Assembly (NCBI RefSeq): GCF_000633515.1
Contig: NZ_AYMP01000024.1
Span: forward strand, 1 to 64,000
Source: Morganella morganii H1r
GTDB lineage: Bacteria; Pseudomonadota; Gammaproteobacteria; Enterobacterales; Enterobacteriaceae
Length of the DNA: 64,000 nucleotides
Reading direction: 5' to 3'
This document shows, piece by piece, positions 9,518 to 18,702 of the stretch. How positions within the stretch are numbered: position 1 is the first letter of the stretch; every line of letters starts with the position of its first letter. The notes beneath the pieces are model-generated. The model ran no database searches and was not told the origin of the DNA. It saw nothing but the letters and a program-made list of their open reading frames with translations. Position numbers and translations under genes: made by a program.

Positions 9518-9528
9518 GATTCAGCTTA

Positions 9529-10047
9529 TTACGCTTCGATTGGCGCACGCCAGTCGTCAGCACCGGAGGTGCCTGCAACGGTGTGTTCCCAGTCGATTTT
9601 GCGGTAAGAGAGTGACACTTCGATCAGTTGGGTGTAATCCGTTTTTTCCGGGTCCTGGCAATGAGGCATTTTACAGTCGATATTCACGATGGTCGCATCT
9701 TCCAGAGAGGTGGTGAAGAAATGCTCCTGCTTGCCCTCAACGGAGGTGCGGTACCATTTCAGCTGTACTTTCGGCAGCATTTCACCAGCGGCCAGGGCGT
9801 TGTACAGCAGCGGAACCGCTTTGTTCAGCGCCACGGTAAATTTGAACGGACGGTGCGCACGCTGGCCGGATGGCTGACCGGACTGCGGATCCGTCGGGAC
9901 GGTGACGATATGGTCAAACTGCTGCACCAGCATCTCATCTTCATGCCCCTGCACATAGATGTTGCCGACGGATTCAGCGGTAAACGCACCGGCAGTGATA
10001 TTACCCTGAGTTTTACCTTGGATGGAGATATAGCACGGAGTTGGCAT
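9529..10047 (-). CDS. hcp: T6SS tube protein Hcp (copy 1)
   Basis: A 172-residue Hcp. Typical motifs are MPTPCYISIQGKTQGNI, the loop GNIYVQGHEDEMLVQQFDH, RPFKFTVALNKAVPLL and LKWYRTSVEGKQEHFFT. Hexamers stack into the inner tube of the secretion apparatus, and their lumen can carry small effectors. An open frame extends upstream to 10188, but the ATG at 10047 has TAAGGAATTTACC directly ahead and matches the family N-terminus. It heads the operon to vgrG, adaptor, PAAR, Rhs and immunity, the layout seen in Proteus effector operons. No T6SS structural genes (tssB, tssC, tssM and so on) are in the window, so this is an auxiliary cluster. A near-identical copy lies at 21471-21989. Confidence 0.95.
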   Translation of the reverse strand: MPTPCYISIQGKTQGNITAGAFTAESVGNIYVQGHEDEMLVQQFDHIVTVPTDPQSGQPSGQRAHRPFKFTVALNKAVPLLYNALAAGEMLPKVQLKWYRTSVEGKQEHFFTTSLEDATIVNIDCKMPHCQDPEKTDYTQLIEVSLSYRKIDWEHTVAGTSGADDWRAPIEA

Positions 10048-10910
10048 GGTAAATTCCTTATAATATAAATGATAACCGTGAGTTATCTGACAGTATGTTG
10101 TCATCAGCCGGTGCGCATGGTGTGAACGGGTTAAAGCATAAATTTCACTTACGGGCCTGTAAAGGCGGGAGGCGGTGCTGTATCTCACAGGATGTATAAC
10201 TTAAGTTAAAATCGTTGCAAAAACAGGATATCCGGCTGAGATGAGTCAGAATAACAGGCTGGTACAGTGAAATATGTCAGATCAAAAAAAGCGATAATCA
10301 TCATAAAATTTAACATATCCGTATAACATACTGTAAACTATGTGAAAAAACACCACTCGCCGTATGATCACAGAAATAAAATATGTAACAAAATGTAACC
10401 ACACCATAACATCATAAAATACAATAACAAAAACTGAAAATCAGGCCATGAGATAAAAATGACCGGATTTTCAGCACTGAATATGGCGGAAAAGACGGAC
10501 GAAATCAGGATATTCCACTGACTGATATTCTCTGACAATAGTTCAGAAAAACAACATTGAGATAAACAGTAAATTATCATCAAGGCGATGGCAAAAAAAT
10601 AGTAAAGCCATCGTGCCAAGAACAGATGGCGCAGAATGTTGTCAGGAGCCGGAATATCAGCATACGTTTTGCATGCCGGTTATTGATAGTCAGCAATAAC
10701 AGCATTTTCTTCATTCAACTAAATTTCTTAAGAAAAGTGTCCTGATTTAGTTGCACAGAACACTCATTTATTTGGTGACCAAAGAGATTCAAAAATCCAT
10801 TTATTGCAGGACGCAGCTTTATCAATGCAGCCAGTACTATTACCTGATTAACCGCATTAATTTGGTAAAATATCATATGAATAAGAACCGAGTTATTAAT
10901 ATTGCCAAGT
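10048..10910. other. hcp upstream region; possible small membrane ORF
   Basis: This 860-bp AT-rich gap separates hcp from the repeat protein. The part nearest hcp resembles the region upstream of the second hcp. The frame at 10368-10619 (-, TTG start, 83 codons) would encode a very hydrophobic peptide with about three membrane segments (YYFFAIALMIIYCLSQCCF near the start). It has no clear ribosome-binding site and weak coding character, so I treat it as doubtful, perhaps a relic. Otherwise nothing recognisable. Confidence 0.35.
10206..10231 (-). promoter_or_regulatory. Conserved 26-bp element upstream of hcp copy 1
   Basis: Identical base for base to 22149-22174, and at the same distance (159-160 bp) from the hcp start codon. 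The flanking sequence has diverged more. On the minus strand it contains TTGCAA, which could be a -35 box with TATACA 16 nt further on at this copy. It is probably the hcp promoter core or an activator site. Confidence 0.5.
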
Positions 10911-12731
10911 TTATTTCTCAACTGTATGCCTTCGTTTTTTCAGTTGATAAACTGCAAATTTTACCACCTTTTCATCTTTATCTTTGAGTAAATCAGTTAA
11001 AATTGTCTCGGGCGTATTTTGGTGCTTTGCCACCCGACGCCTTACCTTAACTGAACTATCTTGCGACATAGTCGTAAGCAGGCTGGCAGCAGCATAAGGT
11101 TGCCTGACCAGCATCTCTCTAAACTCTAAAGAAGGATGATGCGCAAATTTATTTAAAAGCTCGGTTCGTTCAAAATGATAAAAATGTAACAATGAATACT
11201 GCACGTCAAATTCATCAACCTCAAATAAACCTTCCCTGATAGAATCAGGCGTATTCGAGTTATTGACTAATGCCGATAATACATCTGTGCTATGGTCTTG
11301 TGCTAAAGCGGCCAGTACATCTGTGGGCGTTTTATCGTTACCCGCCACAGCAGCCCTTACTCTTTCATCTTTATCATGGCTTAACTTTTCAAGTAAAGAA
11401 GGTTGGCAATGCTCACTTTCCGCCATCGCACATCTTTCTTCGGGCACGGCATTAATGATGAGTCCCGAAAACACTTCAGGATGTTGTTGTACATAAACCG
11501 TTTGGTGTTCCAGTATTTGTGCGACGACTTCAGGAGATGGATCATTGAGTAATAATTTAATCAACTGGTCTGGTAGTGCTGGGTTTAGTGCAACCTCCAT
11601 TCTTAACTTCTCAAATGGACATAAGCAGAAGAGGTGCAAGATAGGCTCAGGGGTTAATGGGCTCATTGCAATCGAACAGTTAAACTGAAATAAGCTGTTG
11701 GCGTAATCACAGTAGCGAGTTGTGATCCCCATTTTCAGGTCATCAGGAATGTAATTTCTGAATGGTGGCATTGCAATGCGCAAGTCGGGATACGCATCAG
11801 CAAAGTGTTCGCACCATTGACTATATGCCTGCCAATTTATCGAGCCATCAGAAGTGAGTGAACTCATCACAGTGAAGCTATCCATTGTAAAAACATAGGG
11901 GTGCTGCACTAATTCTTTCCAAACAATAGATAGCGAACGATCCGAAATAAAGTTTCGGTTGTGCGCAAGGCTTCGCAAAATGTTTAGATTCATTGAATGA
12001 CAGAGATAGTCCAGAATGAAAGCAGAGGATGAATATTCCGCAAGTTCACTGATAATCCAGAGATTTTTATCATGCATTAATAGCTTCATCAAAGGCTCAT
12101 TATTATGATAACAAGCAATAATGCCATTTCTGACTAAATGTGATGGGTCTTTTGTAAGAGATAACAGCAATGAATGAGGCGGATCTACCAGTCGGTAAAC
12201 CATACTTTCCCGAACAGCAATATCGGGATGATGAACAGCTATATTAGGCCAACATGAAGGCCAGTTAGGATTCTCTTCCAGCTTGTCAATGATTGGTCCA
12301 ACGGGATCCATAAAGTAGTCGGTGTATACCCTTTCATCTGCTCTATGTTGGTCAGCAACGGAAGCCATTGGCTTGCTAGAAAGACCGATTATCCATTTTG
12401 AATATTTAGAAACTAATTCCTGCCAGGCCAAAACCTCGCTGCTATATTGCCAGGGTTGCCAGCGCATGACCAGTTCAGGCCAAATCATACATGGAACAAT
12501 AAACGGGTGTTTGCTTTGCTGAGCCACTTTTATTTTCATATCAAGTGATAATGAAGGCAGCATATCGAGCAGAACTTCGGTGGAGGTATCATTCGCGTTG
12601 GCGACAGCTTTTAAAAAACGCGCTGGAAACGAAGACCAACCATGCTCAATCAACAAGCTGGAAAATTCAGGGTTGTTAAGTAGTTTATTGACAGTATTAC
12701 TTCTAGCGTTACTTAAATCAGTAATTTCCAT
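10911..12731 (-). CDS. Leucine-rich-repeat-variant / HEAT-like protein
   Basis: A 606-residue soluble protein of short helical repeats. The C-terminal third shows them best: LSHDKDERVRAAVAGNDKTP, then AALAQDHSTDVLSALVNNSN, and near the end QDSSVKVRRRVAKHQNTPET. This D-x-x-x-VR-x-x-VA-x-N-x-x-TP pattern is the leucine-rich-repeat variant related to HEAT repeats, which makes a curved protein-binding surface. The middle is less regular. No signal peptide, membrane segment or catalytic motif was seen. It lies between the hcp operon and the AlpA gene on the same strand, with about 860 bp separating it from hcp, so it is not clearly in the T6SS operon. Such proteins occur as orphan cargo in genomic islands; the function is unknown. 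Confidence 0.75.
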   Translation of the reverse strand: MEITDLSNARSNTVNKLLNNPEFSSLLIEHGWSSFPARFLKAVANANDTSTEVLLDMLPSLSLDMKIKVAQQSKHPFIVPCMIWPELVMRWQPWQYSSEVLAWQELVSKYSKWIIGLSSKPMASVADQHRADERVYTDYFMDPVGPIIDKLEENPNWPSCWPNIAVHHPDIAVRESMVYRLVDPPHSLLLSLTKDPSHLVRNGIIACYHNNEPLMKLLMHDKNLWIISELAEYSSSAFILDYLCHSMNLNILRSLAHNRNFISDRSLSIVWKELVQHPYVFTMDSFTVMSSLTSDGSINWQAYSQWCEHFADAYPDLRIAMPPFRNYIPDDLKMGITTRYCDYANSLFQFNCSIAMSPLTPEPILHLFCLCPFEKLRMEVALNPALPDQLIKLLLNDPSPEVVAQILEHQTVYVQQHPEVFSGLIINAVPEERCAMAESEHCQPSLLEKLSHDKDERVRAAVAGNDKTPTDVLAALAQDHSTDVLSALVNNSNTPDSIREGLFEVDEFDVQYSLLHFYHFERTELLNKFAHHPSLEFREMLVRQPYAAASLLTTMSQDSSVKVRRRVAKHQNTPETILTDLLKDKDEKVVKFAVYQLKKRRHTVEK

Positions 12732-12793
12732 ATATAGTTCATCCTAAACAATCATTCTTGTACCCCCTATTCAATCAATAGATGCGTTACATT

Positions 12794-13021
12794 TCAACTC
12801 TCTTCACGGGACTCCACAATACGGGCTTTCAGCCAGGTATCTACTTCACTTTTCAGCCAGCGGGAACTGCGTCCCAGTTTAATAGGTTTCGGAAACTTGC
12901 CCTCCTGTATCTGCTTGTAAAACCACTTATCCGTTGATCCGGTAAATTGGGTGATGAATTTCATGTCCACGAGTGGTTCGTCAAGTGGAGAAGGGGCTGT
13001 GGTGGTATTGATGGTATTCAT
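12794..13021 (-). CDS. alpA: AlpA-family phage/island regulator
   Basis: A 75-residue AlpA/MerR-like winged-helix protein: MKFITQFTGSTDKWFYKQIQ, then GKFPKPIKLGRSSRWLKSEV, with the PKP-x-KLG-x-x-x-RW signature. AlpA proteins of CP4-57-like elements activate excision genes. The start has AGGAG 8 nt upstream. It is followed in the same direction by the Gp2-like gene, the usual order of a P4/CP4-type regulatory-replication block. Confidence 0.9.
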   Translation of the reverse strand: MNTINTTTAPSPLDEPLVDMKFITQFTGSTDKWFYKQIQEGKFPKPIKLGRSSRWLKSEVDTWLKARIVESREES

Positions 13022-13120
13022 GGGGGATCTCCTGTCTTTGTAGGTTTAAAAGGCAGAAGTGCTATCGATGATGCAGCGGATATCACTTCTATATGATTCC
13101 CCTTGTCTGTAAAAAAAGAT

Positions 13121-14140
13121 TTACCGGCGTGTTTTACGCCGTTTGTTTCTGATGGTTCCCCGCCAGAATGTCCGGTCGATCCCCGGTACCTGCAGTTTCA
13201 CCCACTGGTCTGTTTTGCAGATATAATTCACAGCGGTCATCAGGCCTTCCCGCCGGAGGCTCTCACTGCGGTGCAGCATGCCAATACCGCAGATACGGTA
13301 ATCTGATTTATAGCGGTTGCAGTTAAAGTAGATCCCCTGTCCCTCGGTGATGGTTTCCTGCCAAAACTCACCGATGAGCTGGGCTATTGTGACATCCTGT
13401 CTGACGTGCTGACCATTGAAGAAAAACAGGCAGTGGTAGTGAAAGCCTTTCTCACGACCGTATTCCAGTTTCAGGATATAACCGACGCAGTGTTTAAACA
13501 GGGGTAACCGCTGTATTGCTTTATACAGGGCAATCCGGTGACGGGTTAAATCCCGGGCTGTAACTTTATGACTGACCCGTTTCCCGTAAGACAGGTCTGT
13601 CCGTACCACCAGCAGTTTCGCATGGTGTTCAAACAGGTTTTCAATATAGCGGCAACATAACCGGTAATTCTTGCGGGCACTGTTCTTAAAGGAACTGACA
13701 GCAGTTTTATACTCTTTACTGTCCATGGACTGAATAAATTCACAATAGGCTTCATTTAACTGTTTAATATCCTCCTCTGAGTCAGGATGGTATTCCGACA
13801 GCACCGGAACAGGACGGATATGATATTTATCAGCAAGAGAAACAATCAGCGGAATAACCGGATGTAATTTACGACGGTTACCGGTGACACGGGAAAGAGA
13901 AAGAATGTTTTGTATTAATTCATAAAATAACTGACCGGTTTTAGTGGCCTTGATATGTAATTTATTAGCAAAGCAGCACTCTTTAAAAGGAGCAGGCTGA
14001 CTCTTTCTTTTAATTAATGCAGTGGTATACAACGCTATCAGTCGGAGTGATTCACGGTCTGTAGTATCATCAGTAATCTCTGTGCCATTATTGTAGGTTT
14101 GTGACAGCGCCAGTATTTCACAGGTTATATCGTCTTTCAT
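13121..14140 (-). CDS. YagK/YfjJ, inovirus Gp2-like HUH protein
   Basis: A 339-residue protein of the YagK/YfjJ C-terminal (inovirus Gp2) family. The conserved part is KGFHYHCLFFFNGQHV, an H-x-H motif flanked by hydrophobics, with VNYICKTDQ ~70 residues later providing a Y-x-x-K motif. Together these resemble motifs II and III of HUH endonucleases, which nick one strand to start rolling-circle replication or transfer. The basic tail RGTIRNKRRKTRR fits DNA binding. The start was moved to the ATG at 14140 because AGAGGG lies just upstream; the longer frame begins at 14179. It lies upstream of alpA, divergent from the 343-residue gene. The HUH reading is mine and depends on a structural comparison. 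Confidence 0.82.
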   Translation of the reverse strand: MKDDITCEILALSQTYNNGTEITDDTTDRESLRLIALYTTALIKRKSQPAPFKECCFANKLHIKATKTGQLFYELIQNILSLSRVTGNRRKLHPVIPLIVSLADKYHIRPVPVLSEYHPDSEEDIKQLNEAYCEFIQSMDSKEYKTAVSSFKNSARKNYRLCCRYIENLFEHHAKLLVVRTDLSYGKRVSHKVTARDLTRHRIALYKAIQRLPLFKHCVGYILKLEYGREKGFHYHCLFFFNGQHVRQDVTIAQLIGEFWQETITEGQGIYFNCNRYKSDYRICGIGMLHRSESLRREGLMTAVNYICKTDQWVKLQVPGIDRTFWRGTIRNKRRKTRR

Positions 14141-14842
14141 TATTAATTCCCTCTGATTAATGATGGTGTTTCTGTTCATATGACAGAGAGAAGCTTTTAT
14201 TTTTTTACTGCCCCCTATATCTACAACAGGCGGGTTTTAAATGTGATTAACCGCATTTATTCTGAGTGATACCTCAGATGTGGACAGTAAGTGAACTCAC
14301 CACTGAGATTAATTAACAAAAGTTATTGTTTATGAAGATGAATCAGTAATTCATGATAATGTCACTATCATCTGTATCAGTAACAGGAGTGTCATTCAAT
14401 ATGTTTGGTTATTTATTCGATAAAAGGATGGGGTTATCAATAATGAAAGGGTTATCGTAAGAACAGAGGTGAATATTAACCTGATACAGAGAGTACCGGG
14501 TAAGATTAATATAATAATAAATAATCCTTTTTTGATTGTTACCTGAGTTTATTAAAACAGTATGCACAGACAGCATTTGCAGCAGGCTTCACGATGAACA
14601 AGATATCTGAAAGTTAGTCTCCTCACAGAAATAGTCACGGGAAAAAAGATAAGTAACCGTTAGCATCATTTTTTCCTATAAAAAATACTGCCTGACCCAG
14701 CATTTTCAGGATAAATATATAAATTACATGATAAAACACTTCATTTTTAACTCATAAAAAAGACTATAAAACTATTTATACTATACATTACCACGACAAT
14801 ATCACTTTTTTAGAGACCAAAACAAACTACAATAACGACACA
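14141..14842. other. Gene-free region between divergent island genes
   Basis: About 700 bp of AT-rich DNA separates the leftward Gp2-like gene from the rightward 343-residue gene. No reading frame of note and no recognisable repeat family was found. By position it must hold the divergent promoters, and it would be the natural place for a replication origin nicked by the Gp2-like protein, but I see no convincing iteron or hairpin. Confidence 0.3.
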
Positions 14843-15874
14843 TTGACTACGCGGTATGAACAGATTATGAACGATAAAAACTATGAGATTGATGAGTTGC
14901 TGAAAGTGAAAGACCTGAGAAAAGCGGGTGTTTTTGTATTTTTCATGTCAACAGAGCCCAGATTTGAATGGGTTGAAAATAAATATTTCTCAGGTGACAG
15001 AAATGACAAATCACGTTTAAGAGATTTAATAAATGAAGTTATTGGCATGGCGAACAGTAATTACGATCACCTTACCAATGAAGTTTTAAATCATGTGAAC
15101 AATAATCTTATCAGTATTGAAAAGTTTGAATGGATTAAAGAAGACAGCATTGCTTCTGCATATTGCTGGGCAATGTTAAATAATATAAAGCCATTAACCT
15201 CCATAAATGATAAATATACTCAGGCAATTCAACAGGCAACAGCATTAAAACCTGCTGCTAATAGTTGGTTGAGTGATAATGAATTCAGAAATCCATCTGT
15301 GTCACAGCAAATAAAATACATCAAAAGAAAATTTGGTATAAAAGATAATCATGTCAGTACTGAAGAGATGTATCGCGATTTCCAGACTATATTTGATCAT
15401 ATCAGCCTGGAATTTGGTGAAAAAGAAAATGTTATAAATATTCTTAAGGATGAATGGATAAAATCCTTCACAGCAGTAAAAAATATAAAATGGCTGAGTA
15501 AGGATGATGATGATGCCTGTAACTGGATATGGGATTATATCTGTAACTACTCTGTCGATAATATAAAGATACCTGTCTGGCCTCTCCGGTTCTTTAACCC
15601 CGAAAGTTCCGGAGATAAATATATTTGTTTTTATGCCGCCCTGCGGGCATGGAATGATAATCCCGGAGGGAAGAAGTATTTTTTATACTCTCTTAAAAAG
15701 GCATGGCAGCAGCGCTCTTTCCGGAAAAAACAAAAAAATAAAAAAATACTGAGCTGCAGTCTGGATGATGAAGTAAAAAAACATCTGGAAGAATTAGCTG
15801 AAACCTATGAAATGACGATCACCGATTTGGTGACCCAGTTAATTGAGAACGAGTACAGAACACCGAAAAAATAA
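14843..15874 (+). CDS. Unknown island protein with C-terminal ribbon-helix-helix
   Basis: I do not recognise this 343-residue protein. Residues 1-295 are rich in Asn, Lys and Trp, without signal peptide or membrane segments (IWDYICNYSV and WPLRFFNPESS near the middle). The last ~44 residues, KKILSCSLDDEVKKHLEELA followed by MTITDLVTQLIENEY, look like a ribbon-helix-helix DNA-binding unit, so a DNA-binding or partition/repressor role is plausible. The start is uncertain: the frame opens with a TTG at 14843 and an ATG at 14867, and neither has a good ribosome-binding site. The gene is far more AT-rich than the 16-19 kb genes that follow, suggesting separate acquisition. Confidence 0.65.
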   Translation: MTTRYEQIMNDKNYEIDELLKVKDLRKAGVFVFFMSTEPRFEWVENKYFSGDRNDKSRLRDLINEVIGMANSNYDHLTNEVLNHVNNNLISIEKFEWIKEDSIASAYCWAMLNNIKPLTSINDKYTQAIQQATALKPAANSWLSDNEFRNPSVSQQIKYIKRKFGIKDNHVSTEEMYRDFQTIFDHISLEFGEKENVINILKDEWIKSFTAVKNIKWLSKDDDDACNWIWDYICNYSVDNIKIPVWPLRFFNPESSGDKYICFYAALRAWNDNPGGKKYFLYSLKKAWQQRSFRKKQKNKKILSCSLDDEVKKHLEELAETYEMTITDLVTQLIENEYRTPKK

Positions 15875-16077
15875 TTTACCGGAATCAGTAATTTTTCAAA
15901 TACACATTAACTTACTGACATAACAGGAAAAACACCGGTCAGGATAACTGACCGGCGACACACCCTGTCGTTTCCCCGTTTTTTACCCCCCGAAAACAGC
16001 GATTTTCCGCGCCATATCCTGTCAGACCCCTTTGTTATGCTGTTGCTGTCTTAAATCACCTGTAAGGAATTTCTGTT

Positions 16078-16806
16078 ATGGCAATTTACCGTATCGACCC
16101 CGACCTCGCATTTATCGGTCAGTGCAGCAATGAGGACCTCGATCTGCTGGTCTCTGTGTTGACTCACGACAGTAAAGACTGCAAAAAACGGCTGGCGGAG
16201 TCTCTTACCGCCTCACCGGAATATCAGCTCTTTTACCCTGACCATCAGAAGTACTGGCCCGCCATCTGTGCCGAACTGCAGGCCTTCGGGGCCAACAGCC
16301 TGGTCACACTGCTGCGCGGTAACAAAGGCGTGCTTTACCGTGAAATCCTGCACGATGTCTGCGACAAGCTGAAAGTGAACCACAACAAAGAAAGTCCGGT
16401 GGAAACCACCGAGCTTAACCTGCTGATGAAAGTACTGGAGAAAAGCCTGCAGGAGATGTCACAGGACGAACTGATCCGTTTTGCGGCCGGGCTGAAACTG
16501 AATCTGTCCGCACCGACCCCGCAGCTTATTCTGCTCGCGGTGCAGGCGGCCGTCGCCAGCTCCGGAGTTGCAGCCCTGCAGTTTGCCACTGTTGCTGCTG
16601 TCGGGGTGATTGAGGCAATGGGCGGTATTGCCACCTGGGGTACACTCTTTGCCGCCAACCGGGCACTGGGGGTACTGGCCGGTCCGATAGGAATTGCGCT
16701 GAGCTCCGCATGGCTGATAGCCGATATCGCCGGTCCCGCTTACCGGGTCACCATTCCGGCCTGCATCATTGTGGCGTACCTGCGCCAGAAGGCCCTGGCG
16801 GCCTGA
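16078..16806 (+). CDS. YaaW-like protein (DUF3944 / UPF0174)
   Basis: A 242-residue member of the YaaW-like family. The N-terminal IDPDLAFIGQCSNEDLDLLV is the DUF3944-type opening. It is followed by a cytochrome-bc chaperone-like helical region (YWPAICAELQAFGANSLVTL) and a C-terminal region of long hydrophobic Ala/Gly-rich helices (about 155-240) that probably insert into or lie on the membrane. AAGGA is well placed before the ATG. E. coli YaaW has no firm function; island-borne copies such as this are common next to WYL regulators. It is the first of four closely packed rightward genes (YaaW, WYL, lipoprotein, small membrane protein) of similar GC content, which look like one cassette. Confidence 0.8.
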   Translation: MAIYRIDPDLAFIGQCSNEDLDLLVSVLTHDSKDCKKRLAESLTASPEYQLFYPDHQKYWPAICAELQAFGANSLVTLLRGNKGVLYREILHDVCDKLKVNHNKESPVETTELNLLMKVLEKSLQEMSQDELIRFAAGLKLNLSAPTPQLILLAVQAAVASSGVAALQFATVAAVGVIEAMGGIATWGTLFAANRALGVLAGPIGIALSSAWLIADIAGPAYRVTIPACIIVAYLRQKALAA

Positions 16807-16860
16807 TTTCCGTATTCCGTTATTCCTGTTTTCTCTGACTGACTCACGGAGGCTGCGCTC

Positions 16861-17535
16861 ATGCATACGTCAGATTCACGCCATGACCGGCTTGCATTCC
16901 GGCTGGCCATGATTATCAGCCGCCTGTTCAGCGGTGAAACGCTGTATCCGGCACAGCTCGCCCGTGAGTTTAATGTCTCGGCCCGCACACTGCAGCGGGA
17001 TTTCAGTGAGCGCCTGGTCTTTCTGGACACGGAGCCGTATCAGGGCGGATACCGGCTGGCTGCCGGTCAGCGCCCTTACCGGACAGACAGCGATATCCTG
17101 TACTTTGCCGATATCACCCATATCACCCCGCTGTTCCCCTCGCTTGACCGCAGGCTGCTGTCCGTGCTGCTCAGTCCGGAAAACGGTGCCCCCTGCCTGG
17201 TCTACCATGAACCACCGCAATCCGCCCCGACGCTGTTCGGCGGCTTTTATGTCGTGACGCAGGCGATTGTCCGCAGGCGGCTGCTCAGCTTCCGCTGTGA
17301 CGGTCAGGACTATGAGGGGATGGCCCCCTACAAGCTGATTTACTTTCAGCGGGACTGGTATCTGTGCGGGGAATGGCAGTCTGCCCTGCGGGTGTTCCGG
17401 TTCAGTCAGCTGCAGAACATTGCCGTGTCCGGACGCCGTTTCCGTCAGGATGCGGTTATCGCACGGACAGTCACCCGGCCCGAATTCATCACCGCATTAC
17501 CCCATTATCAGTTTATCCGTTCATTAATCACATAA
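16861..17535 (+). CDS. WYL-domain transcriptional regulator
   Basis: A 224-residue regulator. Residues ~8-60 form a DeoR/HTH_11-type winged helix (YPAQLAREFNVSARTLQRDF). The WYL-like domain covers ~110-205, with PYKLIYFQRDWYLCGEW in place of the usual WYL core and a conserved RVFRFSQLQNI. WYL domains sense ligands such as nucleic acids or nucleotides, and these proteins often control defence islands. GGAGG lies 8 nt before the ATG. It sits 54 bp after the YaaW-like gene and 12 bp before the lipoprotein gene, so it likely regulates its own cassette. Confidence 0.85.
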   Translation: MHTSDSRHDRLAFRLAMIISRLFSGETLYPAQLAREFNVSARTLQRDFSERLVFLDTEPYQGGYRLAAGQRPYRTDSDILYFADITHITPLFPSLDRRLLSVLLSPENGAPCLVYHEPPQSAPTLFGGFYVVTQAIVRRRLLSFRCDGQDYEGMAPYKLIYFQRDWYLCGEWQSALRVFRFSQLQNIAVSGRRFRQDAVIARTVTRPEFITALPHYQFIRSLIT

Positions 17536-17547
17536 AAGGAACATCAT

Positions 17548-18639
17548 ATGATGAAACCCCGGTTTACCGCCGTCCTGCTGTCTGCCCTGTTGCTGACAGC
17601 CTGTGACAACAGTGACAGCACGCCCGCCCCTGACCCGCGTCAGCAGCAGGAGATTCTGTCAGTAAAGCAGCTGATTTATACGTATGACCGTACCGTCACG
17701 CTCAGCGGTATTCTCGATAACCGCTCTGAATGTACCGAAACAGAGTGGGATACCCTGACTGACGATAAAGGGCGGGAACTGGTCAGGTACCGCTGTCACT
17801 ACAACACATCCGCTGTCAGAAACCACATTAATACCTGGTTGGAAAAGCGTTATAACACGCGGATAAATGAGTACACTCAGCGTTTTAATACACTGGATTC
17901 ACCGGAATATATCAAATCACTGACTGATTATGAGGAGAGGGATGTTGCCACTGCAGAAGAATCGCTGGCAAAAATTGAAGCGCTCTCGCAGCATGACTGG
18001 TCGGCACTGCGCGATGATGTCAGTATTACCGGTCCCGCCGCTGAATATGACAACACAACCGGTAATCTGAAGGACGCCGGGCGTAAAATCACACTCAGTA
18101 ACGGGGTCATGTCCGGCCGTATTACGGAAAGTTTATCAGAAGAGCAACGCAATCTGATAACTCAGTGGAACAGGATTACTGAGAGCAACAATATGGGCAG
18201 TCTTCCTGATTACTGGTTCAGGGACCCATCCGGAATCACAAAAGAATTCAGTCAGGAACTGGCATCGCGAAAAGCAGAGCTGAACCAAAAACGTCAGAAA
18301 CTTCAGGACGAAAGTAATAAGAATAAAGCCGTTTTGTCACAGGTACTGTCAGCACTGAAAGACGCACAACAGGAATCAAAAGACTGGCAGATTACCCAGG
18401 AACTGTACTGGAGTGTGACCGGTCCGGACCCTGTCTTTATGGGGGGTATGTTTCTGGTGGATGACCGTAACGGGCAGTACGAGCTGAAACGCTATTTATC
18501 CGGACTCGGCACCATCAGTAATGACAACGATATCCTTACTCATATCTACCGGGATATAACCGGTTCAGCGCCTTACATAAGTACTGTGGCTGACGGTCTT
18601 TTCCGTCATCAGACCAGCCACATTTCGCTGCCGAAATAA
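17548..18639 (+). CDS. Island-encoded lipoprotein of unknown function
   Basis: A 363-residue lipoprotein precursor: MMKPRFTAVLLSALLLTACD gives a positively charged start, hydrophobic core and LTAC lipobox. The residue after Cys is Asp, the +2 signal that normally keeps lipoproteins in the inner membrane. The mature part is hydrophilic and helical with coiled-coil-like stretches (~235-285, LNQKRQKLQDESNKNKAVLS) and no known domain. It follows the WYL regulator by 12 nt. A periplasmic sensor or partner role with the neighbouring membrane proteins is possible, but no function can be assigned. Confidence 0.7.
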   Translation: MMKPRFTAVLLSALLLTACDNSDSTPAPDPRQQQEILSVKQLIYTYDRTVTLSGILDNRSECTETEWDTLTDDKGRELVRYRCHYNTSAVRNHINTWLEKRYNTRINEYTQRFNTLDSPEYIKSLTDYEERDVATAEESLAKIEALSQHDWSALRDDVSITGPAAEYDNTTGNLKDAGRKITLSNGVMSGRITESLSEEQRNLITQWNRITESNNMGSLPDYWFRDPSGITKEFSQELASRKAELNQKRQKLQDESNKNKAVLSQVLSALKDAQQESKDWQITQELYWSVTGPDPVFMGGMFLVDDRNGQYELKRYLSGLGTISNDNDILTHIYRDITGSAPYISTVADGLFRHQTSHISLPK

Positions 18640-18702
18640 TACTGCCGGTCATGCTGTTGCATCCGCTGTACTGCTGAATCCCTGTAAAAAAAGGAAACAC
18701 AG

